From Oleomonas cavernae (lineage in GTDB: Bacteria > Pseudomonadota > Alphaproteobacteria > Zavarziniales > Zavarziniaceae), in the NCBI RefSeq assembly GCF_003590945.1, contig NZ_QYUK01000011.1, positions 524,001 through 588,000 of the forward strand: a stretch of 64,000 nt of DNA. Reading direction: 5' to 3'. A program made the translations under genes and the position numbers. Shown in pieces: positions 1 to 8,072 of the stretch (its first letter is position 1; every line of letters begins with the position of its first letter). The notes beneath the pieces are model-generated. The model was given only the letters and a program-made list of their open reading frames with translations, searched no databases and was not told the DNA's origin.

Positions 1-1099
1 CGCGCCAGCTTTGCAGGAAGACGAAGACCACGATGACGACCAGGGCGATCGCCTCGAACAGGGTCTTCACCACCTCGGCGATCGATTCCTCGACGAAGTC
101 GGTGGGATTGTAGACGATCCGGTACTCGAGGCCCTTGGGAAAGGCCTGCGACAGTTCGGCCATCTTGGCCTTCAGCGCCGCGGCGGTGGCGACGGCGTTG
201 GAGCCCGGGCGCTGGAACACGCCCATGGCCGCCGCCGGCTTGCCGTCGAGATAGGAATTGGTGGTGTAGTCGCGCGCCGCCAGCTCGACCCGGGCGACGT
301 CGCGCAGGCGCACGAACTGCCCGCCCGAGACGGCCTTGACGATGATCTCGCCGAATTGTTCGGGCGTTTGCAGGCGGCCTTGCAGGCGCACCGGCACCTC
401 GAACGGGGTCGCCAGCTCCAGCGGCTGCTGGCCCAGCTTGCCGCCGGCGATCTCGTTGTTCTGCGACTGCACGGCCGAGAGGACATCCTCGGCGGACAGG
501 TTCAGGTTGGCCATCCGCTCGGGATCGAGCCAGATGCGCATGGCATAGTCGCGGGCGCCGAACACCGTGATGCTGCCCACGCCGTCCACGCGCGAGAGCA
601 CGTCCTTGATCTGCAGGGATACGTAATTGGAGATGTAGAGATTGTCGAAGGTGCTGTCGGGCGACAGCAGGTGGATCACCATCATCAGGTCGGGCGACGA
701 CTTGGCGGTGGTCACGCCCTGGCGCCGCACTTCCTCGGGCAGCAGCGGCTCGGCGATCGAGACCCGGTTCTGCACCAGCACCTGGGCGGTGTCGAGGTCG
801 GTCCCCGGCTGGAAGGTGACGGTTAACTGCATGCGCCCGTCGGCCGACGAGTAGGAGCGCATGTAGATCATGTTGTCGATGCCGTTGACCTGCTCCTCGA
901 TCGGGGCGGCCACGGTGGTGGCGATGGCTTCCGGGTTGGCGCCGGGATAGTTGGCGGTCACCACCACGGTGGGCGGGGCGATTTCCGGGTATTGTGCGAT
1001 GGGCAGGCCGAAGAAGGCGATGCCGCCGACGATCATGATGACGATCGACAGGACCGCCGCGAAGATCGGGCGGTCGATGAAGAAGTGCGGGATCTTCAC
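1..1099 (-). CDS. RND multidrug efflux transporter, inner-membrane permease (partial, C-terminus outside window)
   Basis: The first about 366 residues of an AcrB/MexF-type proton-driven efflux permease. The start is a GTG at 1099 that overlaps the stop of the upstream adaptor gene (GTGA overlap). The N-terminus KIPHFFIDRPIFAAVLSIVI is the classic first transmembrane helix of HAE1-family pumps, followed by the periplasmic porter segment (YPEIAPPTVVVTANYPGA, then NGIDNMIYMRS). A second hydrophobic segment (IALVVIVVFVFLQSWR) is reached at the window edge. With the adaptor it forms the inner-membrane half of a tripartite pump; no outer-membrane channel gene is in view. Substrates cannot be told from sequence. 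Confidence 0.95.
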   Translation of the reverse strand, partial: MKIPHFFIDRPIFAAVLSIVIMIVGGIAFFGLPIAQYPEIAPPTVVVTANYPGANPEAIATTVAAPIEEQVNGIDNMIYMRSYSSADGRMQLTVTFQPGTDLDTAQVLVQNRVSIAEPLLPEEVRRQGVTTAKSSPDLMMVIHLLSPDSTFDNLYISNYVSLQIKDVLSRVDGVGSITVFGARDYAMRIWLDPERMANLNLSAEDVLSAVQSQNNEIAGGKLGQQPLELATPFEVPVRLQGRLQTPEQFGEIIVKAVSGGQFVRLRDVARVELAARDYTTNSYLDGKPAAAMGVFQRPGSNAVATAAALKAKMAELSQAFPKGLEYRIVYNPTDFVEESIAEVVKTLFEAIALVVIVVFVFLQSWR

Positions 1100-2298
1100 T
1101 TCGCGCCCTCCGGCTTGGCGTCGGCCACCGGGGTGGGGTCGTTGACGATCTTGCCGTCGTCGTCGAGGTGCGCCGGGATCGGGCTGACCGGGACGCCCGG
1201 CCGGACCCGCATGATGCCGTTGACCACGACCTGGTCGGTTGGGGTCAGGCCGCTGCGGACAACGCGCAGGCTGCCCACGGCCGAGCCCAGTTCGACGATG
1301 GTGAGCTGCGGCTTGTTTTCCGCCCCGATGACCCAGACGAAGCGGCGGGTCTGGTCGGTGCCGATGGCGGCGTCGGGGATCAGGATGGTGCGCTTGGGCT
1401 CCGATCCGGCGACGCGGACACGGGCGAACATGCCCGGGGTGAACACCCGGCCGGGATTGGCGAAGATGCCGCGGACCCGGATCGTGCCGGTCGCCTGGTC
1501 GAGCTGATTGTCGACGAAATCCATCCAGCCGGCGTGGGGAAAGCCGGTCTCGTCGGCCAGGGCAAGGTCGATCGGAATCGCCGTGATGCGCGGATCCGGC
1601 AATTCGCCCAGCAGGTTGCGCCGCTGCGAGCGCAGATAGACCTGCTCGTCGCCGTCGAAATAGAGATAGATCGGGTCGACCGAGACGATGGTGGTCAGCG
1701 CCGTGCCGCCGGCATCGGCGCCCGAGACCAGGTTGCCGACCGTCACGTTGGTGCGGCTGATGCGGCCGGCGACCGGCGCCGTGATGCTGGTGAACTCGAG
1801 GTTCAGCTCGGCCTGGCGCAGCGCGGCCTGGGCCGATTGCACGCTGGCCGAGGCCGACCGGCGGGCCTGCAGTTTCTCGTCCAGGGTCTGCTGCGAGGCG
1901 TTGCCGCCCTGGCGCAGGGCGCCATAGCGGGCAACCTCCCGTTCGGCCAGTTCGAGCTGGGCATCGGCCGCATCGACATCCGCCTTGGCCCGCGCCACCT
2001 CGGCCTCGAAGGGGCGCGGGTCGATGACGTACAGCAATTGCCCCTTGGAGACTTCCTGGCCGTCCTTGAAATGGATCGAATCGAGGTAGCCGGAGACGCG
2101 GGCGCGGATTTCGACGGAATCGACCGCGGCGAAGCGGCCGGTGAATTCGTCGTAGTCGGCCATGTCCCGCACCAGGGGCGGGGCCACGGTCACGGGCGCG
2201 GGGGGCCGGGCCTGCGGCTGGCCGCTGCCGTTGTCGCAACCGGCGAGCGCCAACAGGGCGCTGAAGGCCAGGCCCACGAGAAGTTTCGCCTTGGTCAT
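1096..2298 (-). CDS. RND efflux periplasmic adaptor (membrane fusion protein), lipoprotein
   Basis: About 400 residues, HlyD/AcrA/MexE family. It joins the inner-membrane permease to an outer-membrane channel. The N-terminus has a lipoprotein signal with lipobox LALAGC. It is followed by a barrel-sandwich/lipoyl half-motif (VEIRARVSGYLDSIHFKDGQ), an alpha-hairpin (residues about 100-160), the second lipoyl half (ITAPVAGRISRTNVTVGNLV) and beta-barrel domains. I place the start at the ATG at 2298 (MTKAKLL) because GGGGA lies 9 bases upstream. An in-frame GTG at 2313 would add five residues ahead of the signal peptide. Co-transcribed with the permease. Confidence 0.93.
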   Translation of the reverse strand: MTKAKLLVGLAFSALLALAGCDNGSGQPQARPPAPVTVAPPLVRDMADYDEFTGRFAAVDSVEIRARVSGYLDSIHFKDGQEVSKGQLLYVIDPRPFEAEVARAKADVDAADAQLELAEREVARYGALRQGGNASQQTLDEKLQARRSASASVQSAQAALRQAELNLEFTSITAPVAGRISRTNVTVGNLVSGADAGGTALTTIVSVDPIYLYFDGDEQVYLRSQRRNLLGELPDPRITAIPIDLALADETGFPHAGWMDFVDNQLDQATGTIRVRGIFANPGRVFTPGMFARVRVAGSEPKRTILIPDAAIGTDQTRRFVWVIGAENKPQLTIVELGSAVGSLRVVRSGLTPTDQVVVNGIMRVRPGVPVSPIPAHLDDDGKIVNDPTPVADAKPEGAK

Positions 2299-2401
2299 TC
2301 GATCGGTCCCCACGCCCTGGATTTGCCGCGATGGTGAGGGTGGGGGTGCTATGCGTCAACCTATACCAAGGATTCGTCGCCCCAGGGATTCACGCGCACG
2401 A

Positions 2402-2716
2402 TCAGCGGCGCAGCTTGGTGCGCATGGCCCAATCGGCACCGCCATAGGTCACCGCGTAGATCAGGACTTGCGCTGCCTCATCGTCGACCACGAAGGCGAC
2501 GACACCCTTGCGGCCGGCCGGGATGGCCCTCAGCCCGGGGGCGATATCTTGACGGAGCGACCCGATGTGGGGCTGTACGGACAGACGCCTGATCGTTTGC
2601 AGGATCTCATCCAGCTTGGCCTCGGCGATCTTCGGCCCTGCAAATTCCAGGATCCGTTGCGCAATCCCATCCAGATCGCGCCCGACCGAAGGATGATAGC
2701 GGATGCGATAGATCAC
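2402..2716 (-). CDS. parE: RelE/ParE-family toxin of a type II toxin-antitoxin module
   Basis: 104 residues with the ParE/RelE fold pattern. An N-terminal basic strand-helix (MIYRIRYHPSVGRDLDGIAQ) is followed by the central Leu/Arg segment GLRAIPAGRKGVVAFVVDD and the terminal strand VLIYAVTYGG. ParE members poison gyrase and RelE members cleave mRNA; the sequence does not settle which. The gene overlaps its antitoxin by 4 bases (ATGA), the standard antitoxin-first arrangement. Confidence 0.85.
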   Translation of the reverse strand: MIYRIRYHPSVGRDLDGIAQRILEFAGPKIAEAKLDEILQTIRRLSVQPHIGSLRQDIAPGLRAIPAGRKGVVAFVVDDEAAQVLIYAVTYGGADWAMRTKLRR

Positions 2717-2979
2717 GGGTTGCTTGCGGCGATCCGCGCCCGGGCCGCGCCCACCACCTGGTCCTCATCAACGAACTCGTCACGCGGCGTCCGCATGCGA
2801 TCGCGGATTTCATCAGCCAGGGCAGCCAACGCCACTTCCCGCTCTGCCTCGTCCTGCATCATCAATTCAATCGCCGCGGACACGGCCGCGCTGTGAGACG
2901 CGAAGACCCCTGTGCCGACCTTCTCGGCGATAAAGCGATGGTGGCGGTCCGTGAAGCTCAGGGTCGTTTTCACCGTCAT
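2713..2979 (-). CDS. parD: ParD-family antitoxin
   Basis: 88 residues, ParD/CopG-like. The N-terminal ribbon-helix-helix (TVKTTLSFTDRHHRFIAEKV, then SHSAAVSAAIELMM) should bind DNA. The acidic C-terminal tail (DEFVDEDQVV) should wrap the toxin. The start at 2979 is preceded by AGGAGG. A perfect 7+1+7 palindrome lies just upstream (2994-3008), in the right place for autoregulation by the toxin-antitoxin complex. Confidence 0.85.
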   Translation of the reverse strand: MTVKTTLSFTDRHHRFIAEKVGTGVFASHSAAVSAAIELMMQDEAEREVALAALADEIRDRMRTPRDEFVDEDQVVGAARARIAASNP

Positions 2980-2993
2980 CGCAACCTCCTGGG

Positions 2994-3008
2994 TATGACT
3001 TAGTCATA
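2994..3008. promoter_or_regulatory. Probable ParD autoregulatory operator
   Basis: Perfect inverted repeat TATGACT-T-AGTCATA, 14 bp upstream of the parD start. Ribbon-helix-helix antitoxins typically bind such short palindromes over their own promoters. Confidence 0.55.
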
Positions 3009-3116
3009 TAGCACAATGTCGGTCGCTCGCGAAATCCCGTGATGGGTGCGCGCTTCCCCGCTGTTGAAGGCAGGGCCCTGGTTGGCTATGGTCTGCGGCT
3101 CAATTGGAGGCCTGTC

Positions 3117-4010
3117 ATGTCCGACGTCCGCACCCGCCTGCGCGGGTCGATCACCGCACTCATCACCCCGTTCAAGGACGGCAAGGTGGATGCGCGTGCC
3201 TTTCAGGACTTCGTCGACTGGCAGATCAAAGAGGGCACCCACGGCATCGTGCCCTGCGGCACCACCGGCGAAAGCCCGACGCTCAGCCATGAAGAACACC
3301 ACCAGGTGGTCGAACTGGCGATCGAGGCGGCGGCCGGCCGGGTGCCGGTGGTTGCCGGCGCCGGCTCGAACTCGACGGCCGAGGCGATCGACCTCGCCGC
3401 CCATGCCAAGAGGGCCGGCGCCGATGCCTGTCTGATCGTCACGCCCTATTACAACAAGCCCAGCCAGGACGGACTGTTCGCGCATTTCGAGGCGATCTCG
3501 AAGGCGGTGGACCTGCCGATCGTCGTCTACAACATTCCCGGCCGCTGCGTCGTCGACATCACCGTGGCCACCATGGCCCGCATCGCCCGGCTGCCGACCG
3601 TCATCGGGGTGAAGGAAGCCACCGGCGACGTCTCGCGCATCGCCAAGCACCGCGAAGTGATCGGGCCCGATTTCATCCAGCTTTCAGGCGACGACGGCCT
3701 GGCCCTGGCCTCGGTCGCGACCGGTGCCCGGGGCTGCATCTCGGTGGGCTCCAACGTCGTGCCCCGGGCCTATGCCGACATGCAGGAGGCCGCCCTGGCG
3801 GGCGACTTCGGCCGCGCCCTGTCGATCCAGGACAGGCTGGCGCCCCTGAACGAAGCCCTGTTCCTCGAAACCAATCCCTCGCCCGCCAAGTGGGGTGTCG
3901 CACGGCTGGGCCGTTGCCAGCCCGACCTGCGCCTGCCGCTGCTGCCCATCGGCGCTGCCACTGCCGAGCGCATGGAAGCGGCGATGACGCGCGCGGGCGC
4001 CCTCAATTGA
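3117..4010 (+). CDS. dapA: 4-hydroxy-tetrahydrodipicolinate synthase
   Basis: Condenses pyruvate with aspartate semialdehyde, the first committed step of lysine/meso-diaminopimelate synthesis; cytoplasmic. 297 residues, normal length. Seen in the protein: the TT pair of GTTGESP (about 49-50), Tyr138 in VVYNIPGR and the Schiff-base Lys166 in [10 protein letters not shown]. The ATG at 3117 has GGAGG six bases upstream; the upstream in-frame extension has no ribosome site. The neighbouring smpB follows after 7 bases, a pairing common in alphaproteobacteria. Confidence 0.97.
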   Translation: MSDVRTRLRGSITALITPFKDGKVDARAFQDFVDWQIKEGTHGIVPCGTTGESPTLSHEEHHQVVELAIEAAAGRVPVVAGAGSNSTAEAIDLAAHAKRAGADACLIVTPYYNKPSQDGLFAHFEAISKAVDLPIVVYNIPGRCVVDITVATMARIARLPTVIGVKEATGDVSRIAKHREVIGPDFIQLSGDDGLALASVATGARGCISVGSNVVPRAYADMQEAALAGDFGRALSIQDRLAPLNEALFLETNPSPAKWGVARLGRCQPDLRLPLLPIGAATAERMEAAMTRAGALN

Positions 4011-4017
4011 GCATCTG

Positions 4018-4503
4018 ATGGCCGACAAGAAGCGCGAGGAAGCGCGCAAATACCTCACGGAAAATCGCAAGGCGCGCCACAACTATCATATCGAGGCACG
4101 CTACGAGGCCGGCGTGATCCTGAAGGGGTCCGAGGTCAAGTCCCTGCGCGGCGGCCAGAGCAACATTGCCGAAGCCTATGCCGGGGCCAATGCCCAGGGC
4201 GGCGGGCTGTGGCTCTACAATGCCTATATCCCGGAATACAAGCAGGCCAACCGCGAGAACCACGAGCCGCGCCGGCCGCGCCAATTGCTGCTCCACGCCC
4301 GCGAGATCGCCAAGCTATCCCAGGAAGTGACGCGCGGCGGCATGACCCTGGTGCCGCTCTCGATCTATTTCAACGAGCGCGGCATGGCCAAGGTCGAGAT
4401 CGGCCTGGCCAAGGGCAAGAAGCTGCACGACAAGCGCGCCTCCGAGAAGGAGCGCGACTGGAACCGCGAAAAATCGCGTGTCCTGCGGGGTGACAAGCGA
4501 TGA
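4018..4503 (+). CDS. smpB: SsrA-binding protein (tmRNA partner, trans-translation)
   Basis: 161 residues. Binds tmRNA and delivers it to stalled ribosomes. Recognisable SmpB blocks: [48 protein letters not shown], and the basic C-terminal tail [16 protein letters not shown] that occupies the mRNA channel. It lies directly after dapA and overlaps the next gene by 4 bases. The tmRNA gene itself is not in this window. Confidence 0.98.
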   Translation: MADKKREEARKYLTENRKARHNYHIEARYEAGVILKGSEVKSLRGGQSNIAEAYAGANAQGGGLWLYNAYIPEYKQANRENHEPRRPRQLLLHAREIAKLSQEVTRGGMTLVPLSIYFNERGMAKVEIGLAKGKKLHDKRASEKERDWNREKSRVLRGDKR

Positions 4504-5168
4504 GCGACGACGACAAACCCACCCTGATCGGCCAGATCAAGGAAAAGCTCATCGGCTCAAAGCAGAAATGGGCCAAGGAAGGCCGCCTGCTGACCGGCAC
4601 CACGGCCGAGCATACCGTGCGCCTGCCGCCCGGCCAGCGCCTGGTCAAGGATTGGCCGGTGCTGGACCTGGGCGTCCAGCCCTCGGTGCCCAAGGACGTC
4701 TGGCGTCTCGACGTCGACGGCGCCGTGGTCAACCCGCTGTCCTGGAACTGGACCGATTTCATGGCCCAGCCGCAGGTCGAGGATACCTCGGACATCCACT
4801 GCGTCACCGCCTGGTCGCGCTATGACAACCGCTGGACCGGCGTCTCGGCGCAGTTCCTGCTGGCCCAGGTGCAGCCCCGGCCGGAAGCCCGCCACGTCAT
4901 CCTGCACTCGTACGACGGCTACACCACCAACGTGACGCTGGAGCATTTCGCGGCGCCCGACGTGATCATCGCCCATGCCTGGGAAGGCCAGCCCCTGAGC
5001 CGCGAGCACGGCGGTCCGGTGCGCCTGGTCATGCCCCAGTTCTATCTGTGGAAGTCGGCCAAATGGCTGAAGCGGATCGAATTCCGCGCCGACGACAAGC
5101 CCGGCTTCTGGGAAGTCCGCGGCTATCACAACGAAGGCGATCCGTGGTTGGAAGACCGCTATAGCTGA
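4500..5168 (+). CDS. Sulfite oxidase-like molybdopterin oxidoreductase
   Basis: 222 residues made essentially of one oxidoreductase molybdopterin-binding domain (PF00174 family). The likely molybdenum-ligating cysteine is Cys101 in DIHCVTAW, followed by the conserved [10 protein letters not shown] block. Further family blocks are [25 protein letters not shown] and LRLVMPQFY-like text. There is no Tat or Sec signal, so a cytoplasmic location is inferred, unlike periplasmic MsrP. The substrate is unknown. It overlaps smpB by ATGA and is probably translated with it. Confidence 0.85.
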   Translation: MSDDDKPTLIGQIKEKLIGSKQKWAKEGRLLTGTTAEHTVRLPPGQRLVKDWPVLDLGVQPSVPKDVWRLDVDGAVVNPLSWNWTDFMAQPQVEDTSDIHCVTAWSRYDNRWTGVSAQFLLAQVQPRPEARHVILHSYDGYTTNVTLEHFAAPDVIIAHAWEGQPLSREHGGPVRLVMPQFYLWKSAKWLKRIEFRADDKPGFWEVRGYHNEGDPWLEDRYS

Positions 5169-5185
5169 GGTCATAGGAGGCGACG

Positions 5186-5539
5186 ATGCGCCATGCCCCT
5201 GCCTGGGTACTTGCCATGTCCGTGCTTCACGTGGCGGCACCGGCAAGCGCCAAGTCGCCACCCGCCTGTGATATTGCCGACCCAACGGTGATCACGCGCC
5301 AAGCCGACCTTCCTTCGGCTGCTCGGGCGGCTATCCCATTCACCATGGCCGATCCGGGCGAACCGTTTCATGTGACGGATGTAATCAGTCCTGGAACGGA
5401 AGATGAGCCATTCCGGCGGCTCATCTGTGCCTATCCATATGGTGGCGGCTTGGTCATTCAATACGAACAGGGCGGTTTCGCCTATGGCGTCATGAAATTG
5501 CTGCTTGAGCGCTCGGGCGATCGCTATTTCGCCCGCTGA
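5186..5539 (+). CDS. Small secreted protein of unknown function
   Basis: 117 residues with a Sec signal peptide (HAPAWVLAMSVLHVAAPASA, cleavage after ASA). The mature part is about 95 residues with two cysteines (PACDIADP and LICAYPYGG), possibly a disulfide. AGGAGG sits 8 bases before the ATG. I recognise no family. Third gene of the smpB run. Confidence 0.65.
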   Translation: MRHAPAWVLAMSVLHVAAPASAKSPPACDIADPTVITRQADLPSAARAAIPFTMADPGEPFHVTDVISPGTEDEPFRRLICAYPYGGGLVIQYEQGGFAYGVMKLLLERSGDRYFAR

Positions 5540-5550
5540 TCCTGTCTTGG

Positions 5551-5735
5551 GTGGGGACTGAGGGCCAACGCAAAAGGCGGGGGCATGGAACGATCGAATT
5601 CGAAGAGCCCCAGTTTGGTCGCTGCGACTGTTGCGGTTCAGCAACGACTAGCCTGCCCGCTTCGTCAGCCGCGATGGCGCGGACGAGCTGTTCCGCCGCT
5701 ACGCGTTCGGCCGGGCTGCTGCGATCGGCGGCGGC
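5551..5735 (+). pseudogene. N-terminal remnant of a conserved CxCC-containing protein
   Basis: The translated text IEFEEPQFGRCDCCGSATTS looks like the start of a conserved protein. After TTSL the reading continues sensibly only in another frame (RFVSRDGADELFRRYAFG), implying loss of one base near 5660. The text then ends before the TetR gene. No full-length gene is possible here. The assignment rests on resemblance only. Confidence 0.4.
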
Positions 5736-5751
5736 TTGGCCCCGCGTGGCG

Positions 5752-5779
5752 ATGAAACATGCACGCGTGCATGTTTCAT
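5752..5779. promoter_or_regulatory. 28-bp perfect palindrome, probable TetR operator
   Basis: Both 14-base arms match exactly (left arm ATGAAACATGCACG). It lies 36 bp upstream of the TetR start. Palindromes of this length immediately ahead of a tetR gene are usually its autoregulatory operator. Confidence 0.6.
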
Positions 5780-5815
5780 GGCATGCTCGCCTTGGTGAAG
5801 CGAGGTCAAGACACC

Positions 5816-6457
5816 ATGGATTCCGACACTCCCGGCCGGGATGCCGTGCGCAGTACCAAGTTGCTGCGCCGCCGGCAGGAGGAACGTTCGGCCTCGATGC
5901 GGATGCAACTGGTCGAGGCAACGATCGCGGCCCTGATCGAGCGGGGCTATGCCCGGACGACGAGCGTGGAGATCTGCCAGCGTGCAGGCGTCACACGGGG
6001 TGCGCTGCTGCATCATTTCGACAGTCTCGCCGATCTCTTTGCTGTGACGCTTTCCCATATCTATGATCGCCTGCTGGCAAGATCGTCGATGCGCGGACCG
6101 GAACGGTCGGGCGGCCGGGACCTTGTGGAAAGCCTTTGGGACCACTTCTCGCAGCCCGAATACAAGGCGGTGATCGAGTTGTGGCTTGCCGCCCGCAACG
6201 AGCCGGAACTCGGCGTATCGCTGTCGCCCGCCATCCTTCAGATCAGCAACCTTGCCGACCCCCGTTTCAATCCGCGCCTGTCGGCGGCGCTGGGGCAATC
6301 GGCGGATGCCGTGCCGCTTTACCGGCTGATTCTCGAGAGCATGATCGGCATGGCCCTGGGCCGGGCTGTCACACCAGGGGGCGGTATGCTTGGCCATGAG
6401 GAGCGGGTCGTGGATCTTCTTGGCCGCCTGGCCGGGGAGATGCTCAACAAGCCCTGA
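5816..6457 (+). CDS. TetR/AcrR-family transcriptional regulator
   Basis: 213 residues from the ATG at 5816. The N-terminal helix-turn-helix is clear: LVEATIAALIERGYARTTSV, then EICQRAGVTRGALLHHF. The C-terminal ligand domain is not diagnostic. An upstream in-frame ATG (5759) lies inside the 28-bp palindrome, so I prefer the later start, though its ribosome site (GCGAGG) is weak. It is in tandem with the fatty-acid desaturase and probably represses it and itself. Confidence 0.85.
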   Translation: MDSDTPGRDAVRSTKLLRRRQEERSASMRMQLVEATIAALIERGYARTTSVEICQRAGVTRGALLHHFDSLADLFAVTLSHIYDRLLARSSMRGPERSGGRDLVESLWDHFSQPEYKAVIELWLAARNEPELGVSLSPAILQISNLADPRFNPRLSAALGQSADAVPLYRLILESMIGMALGRAVTPGGGMLGHEERVVDLLGRLAGEMLNKP

Positions 6458-6549
6458 GCCGGCAACCCGCCGCGTGACCCGTCGGTGTGCCATGCCCTTG
6501 CCGATCGCAAGCCTGCTCCGCGGGAAGCATTTTGCCCTTACCCTATAAG

Positions 6550-6567
6550 ATACATTCGTATATGTAT
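6550..6567. promoter_or_regulatory. Inverted repeat in the desaturase promoter, candidate TetR site
   Basis: ATACAT-TCGTAT-ATGTAT, overlapping a TATAAG -10-like box (6545-6550). The following bases ATGTTTATG resemble the right arm of the 5752-5779 palindrome (ATGTTTCATG), suggesting that the same TetR binds both. Confidence 0.4.
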
Positions 6568-6628
6568 GTTTATGGGCGACAGAGCAACAACCATCGACAT
6601 GATTGCCCAACGAGGAGGAAACATCCCC

Positions 6629-7561
6629 ATGGCACCGGATTCCGGATCTCCGCCCGCGGCATCTGCGCGTTCCGTCTCCGGCATCTCCCGGGCGAAGGAG
6701 AAACAGATCGCCAAGGCGCTCTCGCCCATCGTGGCTTGGCCGACCCTTGTGCTGGCACTGATCCTGCCGGCGACCTTTGCCACGATCGTCGCCTTGGGCC
6801 TGGGCGGCCGCGCGCCGCTGTGGGCCTGCGCGGCGATCCTGTCCGTCGTTTCATACGCCCACTACACGCTGGTGCATGAGAGTGTCCACGGCAACGTGGT
6901 CGCCGGCGTGCCGAAGTGGGCGTGGGTCAACACGGTGGTGGGTTGGGTCGGCTCGCTGGGCTTGGGGGTCGGCTGGCCGGCGCTGCTGCGCACCCATGTC
7001 CTGCATCATTCCTACACCAACACCGAGCGGGATCCGGACATCTTCGTCAAGGGCACCCTGGTCCAGCTGCTTGGAAAGTGGGTTGTCCAGAGCACCCTGG
7101 GCCTCGTTCCCATGGGGCTGATGAGACTGATCTACCCAGGCCCCTATGATCGCCTGCGCGGGGTGTTCAGCCAAAGGGACGTCATCCAGATTTCGGCCGT
7201 TACGGCGGTGACGCTGGCGCTGCTTGTGGCATCGCTGGCCACGGGCCATTTCCTTTACTGGCTGTTCCTGTGGTTCATCCCGACCAAGGTCGGCATCCTG
7301 TTTCTGAACATTTTCTTCCAGTGGTTGCCGCACCATCCGTTCGACCGCACTGACCGTTACGGCAATACCCGCATCAGCCTGTGGGCGGGCGGCACGTTCC
7401 TGACCCTGCAGCAGAACCTGCACCTGATGCATCACCTGTGGCCCAGCGTGCCGTTCTATAACTATGCCCGCCTCTACCGTGCCCTGCGTCCCGTCCTGAT
7501 CGAGGAGGGCTGTCGCATCGAGGGGCTTGGCGTCGGCCCCTGGAGAAAGGCGAAGGAATGA
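6629..7561 (+). CDS. Membrane fatty-acid desaturase family protein
   Basis: 310 residues. The three histidine clusters of di-iron membrane desaturases/hydroxylases are present: HESVH at 83, HVLHH at 123 and HLMHH at 265. Hydrophobic membrane segments lie around residues 30-80 and 190-235. The predicted activity is insertion of a double bond (or a hydroxyl) into a membrane lipid acyl chain; a carotenoid substrate cannot be excluded. The start at 6629 follows GAGGAGG; the longer upstream reading crosses the promoter. The adjacent TetR gene suggests control by acyl chains, as in DesT-type systems (inference). Confidence 0.85.
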   Translation: MAPDSGSPPAASARSVSGISRAKEKQIAKALSPIVAWPTLVLALILPATFATIVALGLGGRAPLWACAAILSVVSYAHYTLVHESVHGNVVAGVPKWAWVNTVVGWVGSLGLGVGWPALLRTHVLHHSYTNTERDPDIFVKGTLVQLLGKWVVQSTLGLVPMGLMRLIYPGPYDRLRGVFSQRDVIQISAVTAVTLALLVASLATGHFLYWLFLWFIPTKVGILFLNIFFQWLPHHPFDRTDRYGNTRISLWAGGTFLTLQQNLHLMHHLWPSVPFYNYARLYRALRPVLIEEGCRIEGLGVGPWRKAKE

Positions 7562-7680
7562 GATGGCAGGCGTTGCCTGTTTGATCCCTCGAGATGGCCG
7601 GGTGACGAGAGAAACGCGCAGGGATTCCTTAATCCTTGCCTGTTAACCATGATGCATCTCGGTTCTTGAAACAGGGGTGC

Positions 7681-7914
7681 ATGATGAGCAGCAGCAAGAT
7701 TGTCTCCCAGGTCAGCGAGATGCGGATCCTGGCGGCGGGTGCCATCCGTGTGCGTATCGATCGCGTCCTGCGGATGGCCGATCACGACGAATATCTGGGC
7801 CGGCGGCACTATCAACTGATGCCGGGCGATGCGCTGGACGGCCAACCGCAGGAGGTCGTCACCTTCGCCGCCGCCCACTGGGCGCCGGAGCTTCTGCGTT
7901 ACGCCACGAACTGA
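7681..7914 (+). CDS. Short hypothetical protein
   Basis: About 77 residues (MMSSSKIVSQVSEMRILAAG...). Charged, no signal peptide, no recognised domain. Its last codons and stop lie inside the serB-like repeat at 7904-7951, so the C-terminus may be a by-product of that recombination. It could be a real native gene that once sat downstream of serB. Confidence 0.4.
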   Translation: MMSSSKIVSQVSEMRILAAGAIRVRIDRVLRMADHDEYLGRRHYQLMPGDALDGQPQEVVTFAAAHWAPELLRYATN

Positions 7915-7951
7915 TCGCGGCTATAGCCCCGGAAGAACAGCGGGGCGGTCA
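7904..7951 (-). pseudogene. Remnant of the 3' end of a second serB allele
   Basis: On the minus strand this encodes LTAPLFFRGYSRDQFVA then stop, matching the C-terminus of the intact serB here (LTALLFFQGYRRDQFVD). Most nucleotide differences fall at third codon positions, so it descends from a diverged serB copy rather than a recent copying event. To the right the similarity stops abruptly. Its 26-bp end (7904-7929) is repeated exactly at 11142-11167. Confidence 0.75.
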
Positions 7952-8072
7952 ACGCCGGCGAGGTCGTTGATCCAACGCAAAGGTGATGGCGGCAGGGCAT
8001 CCTACTTTGGCGTCTGCCACACATCGAGCGCCAATTCGTAGCTGGTGTGTCACCGCGAATTGGGGTGCGAAA

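Noticed and set aside
11-826. Long open frames antisense to the RND permease and adaptor
   Set aside because: They mirror the GC-rich codon pattern of the real genes and have His/Gly/Arg-rich composition without any family motif.
7904-7951. Considered as an ordinary terminator or REP element
   Set aside because: It is not palindromic, and it reads as a SerB C-terminus with wobble-type differences.
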